NCBI GenBank assembly: GCA_015680685.1 | Contig: MNCI01010502.1 | Location: 170,050-234,049 of the forward strand | DNA from: Gnetum montanum | Taxonomy: Eukaryota; Streptophyta; Gnetopsida; Gnetales; Gnetaceae | DNA: 64,000 nt | Direction of reading: 5' to 3' | Shown here: positions 43,774 through 55,290 of the stretch, piece by piece | How the letters are laid out: the number at the start of each line of letters is the position of its first letter | How positions within the stretch are numbered: the stretch's first letter is position 1 | The notes under the pieces: model-generated | The model's input: the letters and a program-made list of their open reading frames with translations, nothing else | What the model was told of the DNA's origin: nothing | Database searches by the model: none | Program-made: the position numbers and the translations under genes

Positions 43774-46180
43774 CTTCTGTTTGTGTGGTTGTCAGAACCA
43801 GCATCGAGTTGAAGGTTTACAGCTCACATAGCTTTGCATTGCTATGGTAGAGTGGGGAGTTCCCCTTGCATTACTGGAGTGGATGGTAATGGAGCTATCG
43901 GTGTGAGAGTTGCAGATGGGTTTGAAGGATGGTATGTATGTGGGTTGTCTCTCCCAGGAGAAGGAGTCCTATAATACTCCTGAGCTTGGTAGTGATGTTG
44001 TGATGTCACGTGACCAACAGAGTCACATGGAGAGATTGGCTGCTGCACATAGTAGCCATATGGATTCGATTGTCGGTAAGGGTATTGTTGCCGTGATGGT
44101 GGCATCCCCCATGACTGTGGGTATTGCCACTGGTGGTGTTGCTCAATAGGTTGTGATGGAGTTCCACTTGGATAATCTGTTACAGGTTGGTGGAACTACC
44201 TTGGGTTACCTTGGGAATAAGGTAACCGTCGAGTTTCTTGCCATTTGTTAAGTTGTGGATTGAGTGCATACACACCAGACTCTTGTAGATGTGAGATTAC
44301 TAGGCAACATCCCTTAGGATGATCATATTGGCATATCTCACATCCATAATCATTGTCTGTATCATAATCCACAGCCTCTTCGGTGATGGCCATTTTACCC
44401 TGACCTTTGTTACATGCATGGTCCATGTCCCTCTTTTTCTTTTTGTCATAGTCACTACCTTGCCCCTTAGACTCCTCTACAATTTTAAGAACGGTTTCAA
44501 ATCTACTATCTAGGGAGTCCCACATTTGGTCTACCTTTGCTGACACTTGTATTGTTAATTTTTGCAGCTGCAAGGTTTTCCTATGCACCATCTCTTCGAG
44601 TGGTGACTCTTCCTCCTCCTCACAAAATCTCACTTCCATTTTTCAGAGGGAAGGATTGCGGTTGTACTCTTCCGCACTTTCTCTCTTAAGTAGCTCTCCT
44701 TCTTCCTTGGCTACTTGTTCCAGAAATCTATGGACCTGATGGAACCTAAGCTATGATAATCTCCCTTGGGCATACATTCCAAGGGTTCTTCTGGTTTCAT
44801 GCCTAAGTCCATCTATGAGATGGTGTAGTTGATCCTACTACAAGTAACCATGGCCTGGGCAATGATGTAACACTGCATAATAATGGCCCATGGTAGCATC
44901 CGAGGATTCATGATTTCCTTGCTTCCATCCTTAGATTTGATTTCGTAGGTTGAACACCCAAGAGTATGTTTGATACTTATCATTAAATAGTTCTAGGATC
45001 GTACTTCACCTCTGAATGGATTTCAGTTCTAAGGACCAGTACTAGCTTTCCGCTTCTTCTACTAGTGTCCTTAGGAACAACTTTAGTTTTTGCCATTTTT
45101 TCTCAATTTTCTGCAAGGCACATGCATCATGAATTTCTTGCAAGTGGTTTTGAGGATCAGCGTTGTATCCCCCCTCAAATCATGGAATAATATTCATATC
45201 TAACCTCTTAATCCTGCTATCTTTTTTGCGCCTTGTGGGAACTCTTATGGCCTCTGTGATATCTAACATGCTTTAGGTTGCGAGTAGGGGTTCTTCGTGG
45301 TCATTTCGTTCATAGCATCTGTGATGTCTACGCAGTTCCCTACTCTCCCTTCTTCCATGCCATGATTCTCTAGAGTGCCCTTGTCCTCGTTCTCAACTCT
45401 CTCATCGAGGTTTCTCACTTTGTTTATCTTTATCCTCATGGTTAGGCTCCTTATGACTACATCCTGATATTGAAGGAGAGGGTGAATGTGGTGATGAAGG
45501 TGAAGAAGAAGGAGAACCATCACCATGATGATGTTTCCTACCTTCTCTTGAGTGGTCCTGACCCCGATCGTGATTACGATCAAAATGCCCATCCTTATCA
45601 TGTGTTTATGTTCCCTCATTGAACACTTGGTGTTCATGGGGATCAGAACTAGGATTATGAATTGTGGAGTGGAGGTTCTGATACACCACCTCCTAACCAT
45701 CTTTAGGAGGGGGAACATCATTTTGTGGAGAACCTATTGAAATAGGTTCACCACCCTCAATTTTTCTTAAGACAGGTAGAGCATTATGGGGTCCTTTGCC
45801 CTTCAACGATGTATAGTATCTCTCCTGTTGTCAGTCCCTTTTATGTTGTGCTTCTTTGGGATGGTAATCCCTTGTGTCATAATCGCATGCAACGTATTCC
45901 ACATATAACTTTGACATGCCTACTTGTGCAAGAGCACGAAAAAGCATGTTGGGGACTGCTCGAGCTAGAGGAAACACTATGTTACCCTCCAAGTCTCTCC
46001 AATGTAGTTATTCATCTTGATGGAGAATAAAGGTAAAGTTAGGTACATACTCATCATGATGAATATATACCACATAGAAATATTGAAGAACTGGCGATCT
46101 TGGTTACATGTGTTGTGCTGCCAACTATCTCTTGTGTTGGTCCTAGGCAGTGAAGTGCTTTTGTGCAAAGAAGAAGACAT
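43774..46180 (-). pseudogene. A2 gag, nearly full length
   Basis: The start ATG is at 46180 (MSSSLHKST), about 130 bases inside the primer site; A3 has the same start at 57803 (MSSSHRSAS). The middle is rich in D, R, H, E and S (45300-45650). The C-terminal part is open at 44196-44639 with VSAKVDQMWDSLDS and the knuckle CEICQYDHPKGCC, then a proline- and tyrosine-rich tail (43842-44105) matching A1 gag. Total length of about 800 codons is usual for Athila gag. Stops and frameshifts are present. Confidence 0.8.
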
Positions 46181-46307
46181 TTTTGTCTTGTTCGGTGTGC
46201 TATTTACCATTGTGTTATTTTTCTTTTGATCAACCCTAAAGGTTCGTTCTAGCATCCCAACGATATGAATGATCTCCTATGTTCTACATAGTGCACAAAA
46301 AACTAAG

Positions 46308-46325
46308 TCCCCGGCAACGGTGCCA
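46308..46325 (-). promoter_or_regulatory. A2 primer-binding site, tRNA-Asp type
   Basis: Plus-strand TCCCCGGCAACGGTGCCA equals the 3' end of plant tRNA-Asp at 17 of 18 positions (T for C at position 14, a CpG change). A tRNA-Asp primer is typical of Athila and some Tat elements. One base separates it from the LTR. Confidence 0.85.
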
Positions 46326-46326
46326 A

Positions 46327-47132
46327 TGATGAGTGGTGAGGTACACCTACACTCAACCATACGAATACAAGCGTTTCACACGTCATCCAGTCAAACTCCA
46401 AGAACTAAGTGCTTACGTGCCTTAATGGAACACTTAAGGTTAATCAATCACTATCTTCCCAAACTTACTTGTATTGTCACGGTTGTATGGTTAAGTAAGC
46501 TTGAGGTATATGATTTTTATATCTTTTATCCTTTTAATATCTTATGCTAATGAGGGAAGGTGAAGAGAACTAAGTGACTAAATTTCATTAACTATTCACT
46601 AACTAAGTTCTAATTGTCCTAGCACTAGTATCCGTTCCCACTTGCCACACACACCCTGAACCAGTGCAATGCCACTGGGATTACCAAATGCTATTCGTTA
46701 CTGGGTTACCAAGCATTGCACACATGCTTGAAGCGGTCGTACTGAGTGTACCTAACTAGGAGAGTCAAGGGTTGATAGAGATTAATTAACTACAAAAGCA
46801 ATTAAACATTCAACAATAATTAATTACTATTTAGCTTAGTCCATATGCTGCAAGGTTTATCAGAAAGTTCGTCTTTATTGTTGTACACAAATGTGTGCTC
46901 ATGTACAATTTTTCTTGAATAAAGGTCCGTTCACTTTACGACTCCTACTGTAGGCACATGGAAATTATTCTAACTTTGGAATGGTAAAACTGCAAGAGTT
47001 TAGCTAAGGGTCTAAGTCTAAGTGCCTAGAACAAGGAAAGCCACCTCTTATTTATAGACATTGCGACAGGCCATGATATCGTGTACACGATATTGTGGCT
47101 CATCAACCATGATATCCACTCCATTTAAATCA
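46327..47132 (-). repeat. A2 5' LTR
   Basis: The minus-strand end is CACTCATCA at 46327. The minus-strand start is either TGATTTAAATGG (47132) or TGATGAGCC (47105); alignment to the A1 U3 favours 47132. The TATA box lies at 47050-47057 (plus-strand TTATTTATAG). U3 has the palindromic block at 47072-47097. Sequence along 46600-46760 aligns with A1 LTR 4270-4450. Confidence 0.8.
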
Positions 47133-50039
47133 TTCTTTTCACTAAGTATAAACATTTGTTGTTCTCATCCAATTTTGAGTGTTTTTCCCTTTCCATTTAT
47201 TTCTTAAAGGTAAGTAGCTAATTTTTCATCTTTTCATGATGTTAATAATTTTGAAGATCTTTCTAGTAATAATATTAATGTTCTAGGTTATCATCCACAG
47301 TTTTTGTCATTATACTTGTTTCTTTATCAACACTCATCATTGATGTGGAAACCCTTATTCACTTTTCACAATATTTGAGTGATGATGTTGGGCATTGTTT
47401 TTAGATGATAACCTAGCAAGCTCTTATTCATTTTCCACAATAACCAAACCTTGTGACTACTATTGATTATATTAAGGAAATTTCCTAGTATTTTTTAAAA
47501 TCTAGCAAAGATTTTATAACTAGTTATCAACCTAACACTAATCCTTATTCTTTCTCATTTGGGCTTAGGACCAACATTGGCTTAGTTACAATGTTACCAT
47601 ATTTGAATTCATGAAATATTATAGTTTTTATTAATAATACATTTTTTAAAATTAAGAAAACACAAAAATTATGCATTATGGGTATCTTAATACTAAAATT
47701 TTTGATATTTTTTACTTAGTTGAAACTTGTGAGATAAAACATTTTTCAAACTTCTATGTTGTAAATTTATTTGCAAAAAAAATTTTAAATGGCTCATGAT
47801 TTTCCACAAAAGAAGCCATCTATTAATTTCATGAAAATAATGAATAGAAATACATTTAATACTTAAGAATAAGAGAGCCACAGCCTCAATCTAATATCAA
47901 TAGTAATGAAGCTATTATTAAAGTACTAAATAATACCACCCAATATCCTTAGGAATTTTGCTTAAGAGAATGGACTCTAGAAGAAACATATCTCAAGAAT
48001 TGTAAGCAACATGCACTTTCCACAAGTTATTAGTAGGTAATTAGTTTGTAACACTTAGATTTCACATAGTATTTAATCACACAAGAGATATATGTATATA
48101 TTAGTTACATAAACAAAATCTATAATAGAATTATCCAAGTGCATAAACAAGCCTAAATAAGTAATATGCTCTAATGTTGAAACATATTTCCTAGAGAGAA
48201 TTCTTACAACATGATCTATCTCTAAGCCTCTATTTTATATATGAGGAAAGATGCCCACACTAGAAGCTATAGTCCTAGTTACCTATGTAGCATTATCATA
48301 TTAACTAGGAATCAAAGCCACATAGTTTAATCAAGTGATTACTAATATAGCATGTACACTATTCAAATTTCCAATGTTATGTTCTCATTTCTAAATGGGG
48401 TATCCTTGTATTACATGCTACAAAAATTGTAATTATTGTTAAAGACCCTTAATAAAAGGATACATTTTAATTATTATGAATGTCTCTTTTTTAGGGTGTT
48501 AAACCCCCAAAAATAAATATATTAAAAGTAAAAAATCATAGCATAAGAATATAAAAGCAAAGGAGAAACTCCAAAACAACAAAAAGTAAAGGCACAATAA
48601 TTTTGGAGATGCCTCTTCAAGTTTTTATCCTTACAACTAATCTTGAAAAACCTTCCCTCTGAGGTAGGGAAATGATCAAACCTTACCCTCATTCAAAAGT
48701 GTCCAAATGGGTTTTCACTTCCTACTAAAAGATTTCTATTAATAAAAAATAAAAACTAACAATAGAAACATTTAGAAATTTAACTAAAACATCAATTATT
48801 AAATGATGTCACGTTGAACTAATAATGGAAGAAAATTAGTTGGAGAATCTCTTGAAAAAACCATATTACATCAAAACTTCTAGATATCATAAGACATAAC
48901 AGGATAAAAATAATGCCAAGTGTGAAATATAAATCCTTGAAGTTGAGTATCACTAAATAAAACTTCATCTAATCTTGGTTGAAAATCATATAAATACCTA
49001 CTACACCAAGTTAAGAGCTATGAGTAAGGGGATAAGTAATAAAACAATGGATGAATGTATCTTTTTTAGATAACCATTAAAGGTTATACTTAGTATGACA
49101 TCTCATTCCTAGTTGCTATAAACTAACTTGAAATAGCCATGCATAGCTTGGATATCACATGTAATGAAAGAATATTTATTACTTCACTTGAAATAAGAAG
49201 GGAAAATAAAGTAGAATCTTTATTGATATAAATAAATAAAATATTGAAGTGGAGACCCTAGGGTTATCTTCTTATAGTACAAAGTTCCCTCAAAGATAAT
49301 CTAGTACTATTACCATGATTAGGCTATAATATTAAAGAGGTGATTAGTTCCTTCTTATCCCATGTCATCAAGCTCTTATCACTTATCTTTACTAGCTCCG
49401 CAACTCTATGCTAGCATGACTTCTAAGTTCCTTGTCCTTAAATATAACAAGTCAAATCCCAAAAGAATAATTTAAATAATTACAACTCTATATAACAAAG
49501 AACGCCTTCATAACCAAATATTTATTAAATAATTTGCATGGTTATATTATAATTCTACTTCTAATTAAAATTGAAAATTTGTAATCTATTCCTCTTAGAA
49601 ATGTTACATATCCTCAAGTTCATCTTTAATGCCTTATTGGTCTCCATTTTCATTGTAAATATGTTCATCTTCATCAACCTCATTATCTTCTACATAAAAT
49701 GATATCTATTATTCTTAAATAGATATATAATTTAATGACTAAATTTAATCATTTATCATTATGATTAAAGAGGTGAGGATAAGAGTTTAGAATGAAATTT
49801 CCTTTTCTCCAACTTGCTTGATAACATTGAATCATTAAATTGATACTTTAAAAATGGTGTTTTTTTGAAGTCTTTTTATTCTTTGATCTTTTATGGCTAT
49901 GGATTCTACCTCAAAGTTGGCATTGGACTTCGAGGATGATTTGTTCCAATCAAACACATATGGAATGTTATTTTAGGAAACTTCTTTAATAGGATCACAT
50001 GGAATATAAGGTGGACTTTTAGATTTTATAGAAGATTCA
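47133..50039. other. Long AT-rich stretch, no gene recognised
   Basis: I see no protein domain, tandem array or LTR ends. The part nearest 50040 may be 3' untranslated or LTR sequence of the chromovirus-like fragment. Confidence 0.4.
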
Positions 50040-51060
50040 AATGATATGCCACTTATTTAACTAGTTTAAAAATTTTAAAGGAACCAAAATATCTAAGGAC
50101 TAGCTTGGAGTACTTCCCTAATTTTAAGAAACTCCTAATTGATTTTACTCTATTCAATGCTTAGTCTCCCACTTGAAACTCCTTCTTTAAATGATGTTAG
50201 TTGGCTTATTCTTTATATTTATCTTTGGATTCTTGTGAATTTATTTACCTTTAGTAATGATGTTCTCTATAATCTTTAATTATTCTTCTTTTCTTTCAAT
50301 TCACATGGTTGGATTTTCCTAAGTTAATGGTGCTTAGTAATTTTAGCCATACATACCTTTGAATGTGGTTTTAGGGATGGATCCTTGATAATTGTTATTA
50401 TATGTGAATTCTACAAATTGTAGATAATTTTTCCAAGTCTTGGATTTACTTCTTACATAACTTCTGAAGATATATTTAAATATCCTATTTACTCATTTGA
50501 TTTAACCATCAATTTCATGGTGGTACGTAATATTGAACTTCAATTGGGTACCTAAATCCTTGAAGAAATTTTTTCAAAAGTTAATCTTAATCATATATTA
50601 TTAAATTGAGGCATCCATGTAGATGAAAAAATTTTCCTACAAACTTCTACGCTACTTCATCCACTATGTTACTAAACTTTAGAGGTATGAAATGAGCAAT
50701 CTTTAATAGTTGATCACTAGTTATTAACATGAAATCATTTTCTTTCTTGGTTAATGAACCCTACTCTAAAGTTCATGATCATGTATTTTCATTTCCATGT
50801 TGAAACCTCTAATCATAGTGTCAATTTTGATTCTTTCACATGTTGAATAGTTCTTAACATAAGTAAATATATCATGTTTTATACTAGACCAAAAATAAAA
50901 TTTCATAGCATGACATAGGTCTTAATGTACATAGGGTAGCTTGTGATAAAACTTCATATGCTTTAATCAATAATTTCTATCTCCAAATTCCTTTGAGAAT
51001 GCAAATCCTTTCTCCTTTTATCAACATTCCTTATTGAAAAAGGTGATAATTAAACTCTAA
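50040..51060 (-). pseudogene. Chromovirus-like Ty3/gypsy integrase fragment
   Basis: Minus-strand pieces in order are SKLTL and IQHVKE with a zinc-region trace (50830-51050), then SLTKKENDFMLITSD and LLKIAHFIPLKFSN (50640-50800), FFKDLGTQLKFNITYHHEID, VNRIFKYIFRSYVRSKSKTW, YLQFVEFTYNNNYQGSIPKT and TTFKGMYG (50300-50570). The pattern FW..LGT.L.F.TAYHPQTDGQ..RVNR...LRSYV...W..YL..VEFAYNN is diagnostic for plant chromoviral integrase. It is heavily decayed, and no LTR could be assigned. Confidence 0.72.
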
Positions 51061-52029
51061 ACTTAAGTTAGTTAGGATACATTGAAAATAATAATATTCT
51101 TTAATTTGTTTTCTAATGTATTCTTTCATAAGGATTATAACTACACTAATCATTAGATTCCACATTTTACTAAGGGTGTGAGCCACTACATTGATCATTA
51201 TAATCTAAAAGAAACTCCACCAATCTACATTGTCATCTATTCCAAATTGGTTATTGTTGCAAATATTCTAAATTTTCTAAATACACTTGGCTAGGTTGTG
51301 ATTATGGTAGATTAATTCTTTTAATAGTGTTAGCAGGAACGCTGACAATGGGAGAAAATAGATAAGTGGTCCATTAAATTTGAACAAGCTCTACACAAGA
51401 AAATATTTGAAGAGGGTGTAAGAATTCACAATAATAAAAAGGAAAGTTCACTAAAAAATACTGTGAGGATGTGCAAAATTAGATCTCATTGCTGAGGTAA
51501 ATAATAGGATTTGATTGTAAGAGTGTCTAAGGGTAAAGAACTTATCTAACCCAACCAAAAGATATGCAAGTGGCTGCTTCCCAAAGTAGGCACATGCCTT
51601 TTATTGTCCTTGCATAACTTCAACCAAAGCGTTCATGAGCCTCATGAATGATTAATGGTTATAGAAGGTTAAGTACAAAAACTCAAAAGAAACTACCTAA
51701 GAATTTTGACATATCAAACCAAGACATTGAACAAGAACATAAAACTAGCAATGAGATGAGACATGGAAAGCATAGATGGATAACAGAGAGTGGAATGGAG
51801 TTCCTGATTAAGGTCACATGAAGCCCCTTATGAATATTACAATTATATGATTTGATAAGATCCATCATTAGTCTAGACCAAAACCAACCTCATTTAGTGA
51901 TTTTGCATCATCATTCTAAGAGTATTCCATCCCCTTGAGACACAAGAGTGCTCCCACAAAACAACCATGGTTCCTTGTTAAAGAAGAAAAGAGAAGTAGG
52001 AAGTGTGGAAGGGCCTTAGTTCATAGGTT
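51061..52029. other. Stretch between chromovirus and A3 fragments, no gene
   Basis: Nothing identifiable, except that the right end may include the 3' edge of A3 integrase. A target duplication was not seen. Confidence 0.4.
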
Positions 52030-52800
52030 GTTGAAAGTGTATAGAGCTTGGATTGAATAGGAAGTGTTGGTAATTTTCTGTACATAAGCTCATAAGGAGA
52101 ATAGCCTAGAGGAAGTTTCCATGTCAAGAAGTAGGCCCAAAGGGCATCATTGAGTTTTGTACTCCAGTCTTTCCTATATTTGCTAATAGCTCTTGTTAGA
52201 ATCCTTGTGATTTCCCTATTGGTAACCTCAAATTGACCATTGGCCTAGGGGTGGTATGGTGTTGTGAGTTTATGTTCAACCTCTAAGAATTGCATGAGCT
52301 TCTAAAAAATAGTGCCTATAAATTAAGTTTCATGATCAGAAATTAATGCACATAACACACCAAACTTGTTTACAACATTTTGTTGTACAAACAAAGCAAT
52401 AGTAGAATATGTATAGCCGATGATGGCTGCTACTTCTAACCATTTCATACAATAGTCAATGGTGACTATGATGTATGTCTTTCCATTTGACATGGGCATA
52501 ATGGAATCCATGAATTCAATGCCCCAAATGTCAAAGAATTCTAGTGGTTGAATTCACTGTTGAGGTTTCTTCATTCGAGTAGTCATTCCACCATCTCGTT
52601 GGCATCATTCACAAGAGCAGACATAATGATAAGCATCCCTAAAGATTTTTGGCGAATAGTACTATGCCATCAGGATTTTAATGGTTGTGCATCTCCCAGC
52701 ATAGTATCCTCTGCAAGGACCTTCATGAGCATCTTAGAGAACACGTAGTTGATCAACATCAAGGACACACCAACGAACTAGGCCATCGGCACACACCTTG
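52030..52800 (-). pseudogene. A3 integrase
   Basis: The frame 52323-52511 reads GKTYIIVTIDYCMKWLEVAA and VNKFGVLCALISDHET, giving the first and second catalytic aspartates. A glutamate in a GQFEVTN context is seen near 52220-52240, so the D-D-E set can still be traced. Zinc-region residues (plus-strand 52590-52720) and a YELMYRKLPTLP-type C-terminal region (52060-52110) flank it. Stops remain. Confidence 0.8.
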
Positions 52801-53290
52801 TAGAGATGTTTTTTCATCTCCATAAAGTGTTTTACCTTGTGAAGAAACTACTATTTCTTCTAGTGGTCCAACCCTTGTGCATCTCCTAAGTGAGAAAATA
52901 GGTAAAAATGCCATCATACGATTTAGGCTTATTGGGTAATTGTTCAATTATAGCCCTAGCAAAGAGCAGTTTATCAAGAAACATATCATATAGTGGATTT
53001 TCTTCCTCTTTATTTTCCCATTGCAACCAAGACAAGTGATCAGTGATCACATTATTAGTTTCCTTTTGATCTACCATCATAAGATCTAATTCTTGCAAGA
53101 TCACCAACCACCGTATGACATAGGGACTTACCATTGGCTTGTTCCTCAGGAAGTGGATGGCACTGTGGGTCATGTGCACAAACACTTTGTATCTAAGCAT
53201 GTAATGTCTAAAATTTTCTAGAGAAAACACCACTACCATCAATTCCTTTTCTGTGGTGGTGTAGTTTAATTATGCACCTAGAATGCTTCG
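52801..53290 (-). pseudogene. A3 RNase H
   Basis: The open frame 52886-53242 reads VVFSLENFRHYMLRYKVFVH, HSAIHFLRNKPMVSPYVIRW and VDQKETNNVITDHLSWLQW. This is the Ty3 RNase H pattern (VYTDH.AI..LL); the TDH is MTH here. Upstream TTTEKEL links it to RT. Confidence 0.85.
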
Positions 53291-54340
53291 GCTAGCGCAA
53301 TGGATGTAGTATGGATGTTTCTTGTCATCCATCTATGTAAGCATAGCTCCCAAGACATAGTTAAATGCATCCATAATGACATGAAATGGTTTGGACTAGT
53401 CAAGTACTTGTAGGATTAGAGTTTTTACAAGTTTCTCTTTCAGCTATTGTAATACTTTTTCACATTTCATAGTCCAAAAACATGGAGCATCTTTCTTTGT
53501 TAGCTCCACCAATGGCTTTGCAATCTTAGAGAAATTCTCTATAAATCGTTGATAGTAGACAGTATGTCCAAGGAATGATCAAACATCTTTGATAGTTTCT
53601 AGTTGATAGGTTATTCCTTAGATGACCCTTATTTTCTCAAGGTCTACCTCAATTCCTGCTTGTGATATTTTGTGCCCCAATACAATGCCTTCCTAGACCA
53701 TTAGATGACTCTTTGTCAATTGAGCTGTAAGTTGGTTTCAACACATCATTTTAGCACCTACTCAAGGTAATCTAGGGCTTGCTCAAATGTAGCTTCATAA
53801 GTGGAGAAGTCATCCATGAAGACTTCCACACCACTTCCAATTTTCTATTGAAGAATGCTTAGAACCAGGCATTGGAATGTAGCAAGAGCATTGCATAGAT
53901 CAAATGGAATCTTGTGATCGCAAATGTTTCCCAAGGATTCATGAATGTTGTTTTGGCCTAGTCCTCTAGTGCAATCTAAATTTGGTTATAGCCACTATAA
54001 CCATCTAGAAAACTATAGTAGAAATTCCTTGATATTGTGTCTAACACCTTATCAACAAATGGAAATGGAAAATGGTCTTTGAATGCTGCCATATTCCGCA
54101 GCTAAAAATAGATATAGACCCACCACTTGCCATATTTCTTTCACACAATCATGAGTGGACTAACCTACTCACTATCTACAATGGGATAAATAAACCCTAC
54201 CTTGAGGAGTTATTTGATTTCCACTTTAATGATCTACTTCAGTTTGGGGTTCAATTGTCTCTGTGGTCATCTCTTTAGCTTCATGGCTGAATCAATGTAA
54301 ATGTGATGGTGGCATATCCTACGATCAATCCATGTGAGTT
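53291..54340 (-). pseudogene. A3 reverse transcriptase
   Basis: Minus-strand motifs in order are KDHFPFPFVDKVLDTISRNF, YYSFLDGYSGYNQI, EVFMDDFS (F-M-D-D active site at 53809-53820), ETNLQLN, GIVLGHKISQAGIEVDLEKI and RFIENFSKIAKPLVELTKKD. FMDDFS with GIVLGH..S..GIEVD is the Athila spelling. Stops (several TAG/TAA from CAG/CAA) and at least one frame change occur between motifs. Confidence 0.86.
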
Positions 54341-55290
54341 TGGGATATGACCAAACAAAAGCTACTAACCATTTTTCAACCACATTCAACAACATCTTTT
54401 TTTGCTCTAAAGTAAGATTTGCATTGATTATGACTAGCTTTCCATTTTTAAAAAACACATATTCATTCTAGCCAGTAGCATTTTCAATTCAAGGGGCTCT
54501 TGCTTGAAGTTTTAGGAATCTCCTACTCTCCCCAATAAGCATCATCATTTGCATCATCAAAGAGGTGGTGATGAACTTGCTCTAGTTCATCCATGCCTAC
54601 GACATATGCACATGTCAGGCTCTCGGTCAATTCCATGCAAAGTATGCTACTTTCAGAATCAATGGTCAACCACTGGGTGCCCTCCTATTTTGTGGTTGCT
54701 ATGTATAAACACCTTTAAATATTTGCTTCTAGTGCATACTACTTACATGTAGAGATAGATGCTCATTTCACGACCCAAAGTTTCTACACACAATTGTACC
54801 CTATATCACTATATGCAATGCATGGAAATCACATCTTCTTAATCTTTCTAAATGCATTTTCTTTGGATATTTTCATGGAAAGATCCTTGATGCCCATTCT
54901 TACATCAATGGTGCTAAGCCATACCCTACCCATGATGATTGGGAAATCCACTTTGCAGTTCTCCACTTTGATCACTAGGAAATTTGTAGGATAAGACCAC
55001 CCATAGATAGTGGTCACAATGTCTTCTACTAATCCTAATGGAACAATGATGGACTGGTCTGCCAATTCTAATCTAATATTGCTCTTTTTTAAAGGAGGCA
55101 GGTTCCATGCAGTATACATCTTATTAGAAATTAAGTTAACAATAGAACCTAAGTTGAGAAGAGCTTTACATGATTCATTCCTAGTAATCTGCAAATAAAT
55201 TAGAGGACTTCCAAGATCTACTAACTTCTTGGGAAGTTTTCTAGCATGGATCCAATTAGATACGGCATGAGTAAGCATAACAATACAAAT
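54341..55290 (-). pseudogene. A3 protease and protease-RT linker
   Basis: The frame 54829-55278 reads LIYLQITRNESCKALLNLG then SIVNLIS, LELADQSIIVPLGLVEDIV, YPTNFLVIKV and VDFPIIMGRVWLSTID. The catalytic D-S-G of A1 is N-L-G here, so the enzyme is dead. The linker to RT (54341-54790) is decayed and contains a KKMLLNVVEKWLVAFVWSY-type segment typical of the RT entry. Confidence 0.83.

Noticed and set aside
43910-44149. 79-codon plus-strand protein
   Set aside because: Antisense of the proline- and tyrosine-rich A2 gag tail.
45263-45721. 152-codon histidine-, isoleucine- and methionine-rich protein
   Set aside because: It is the wrong frame of the D/R/H/E-rich middle part of A2 gag.
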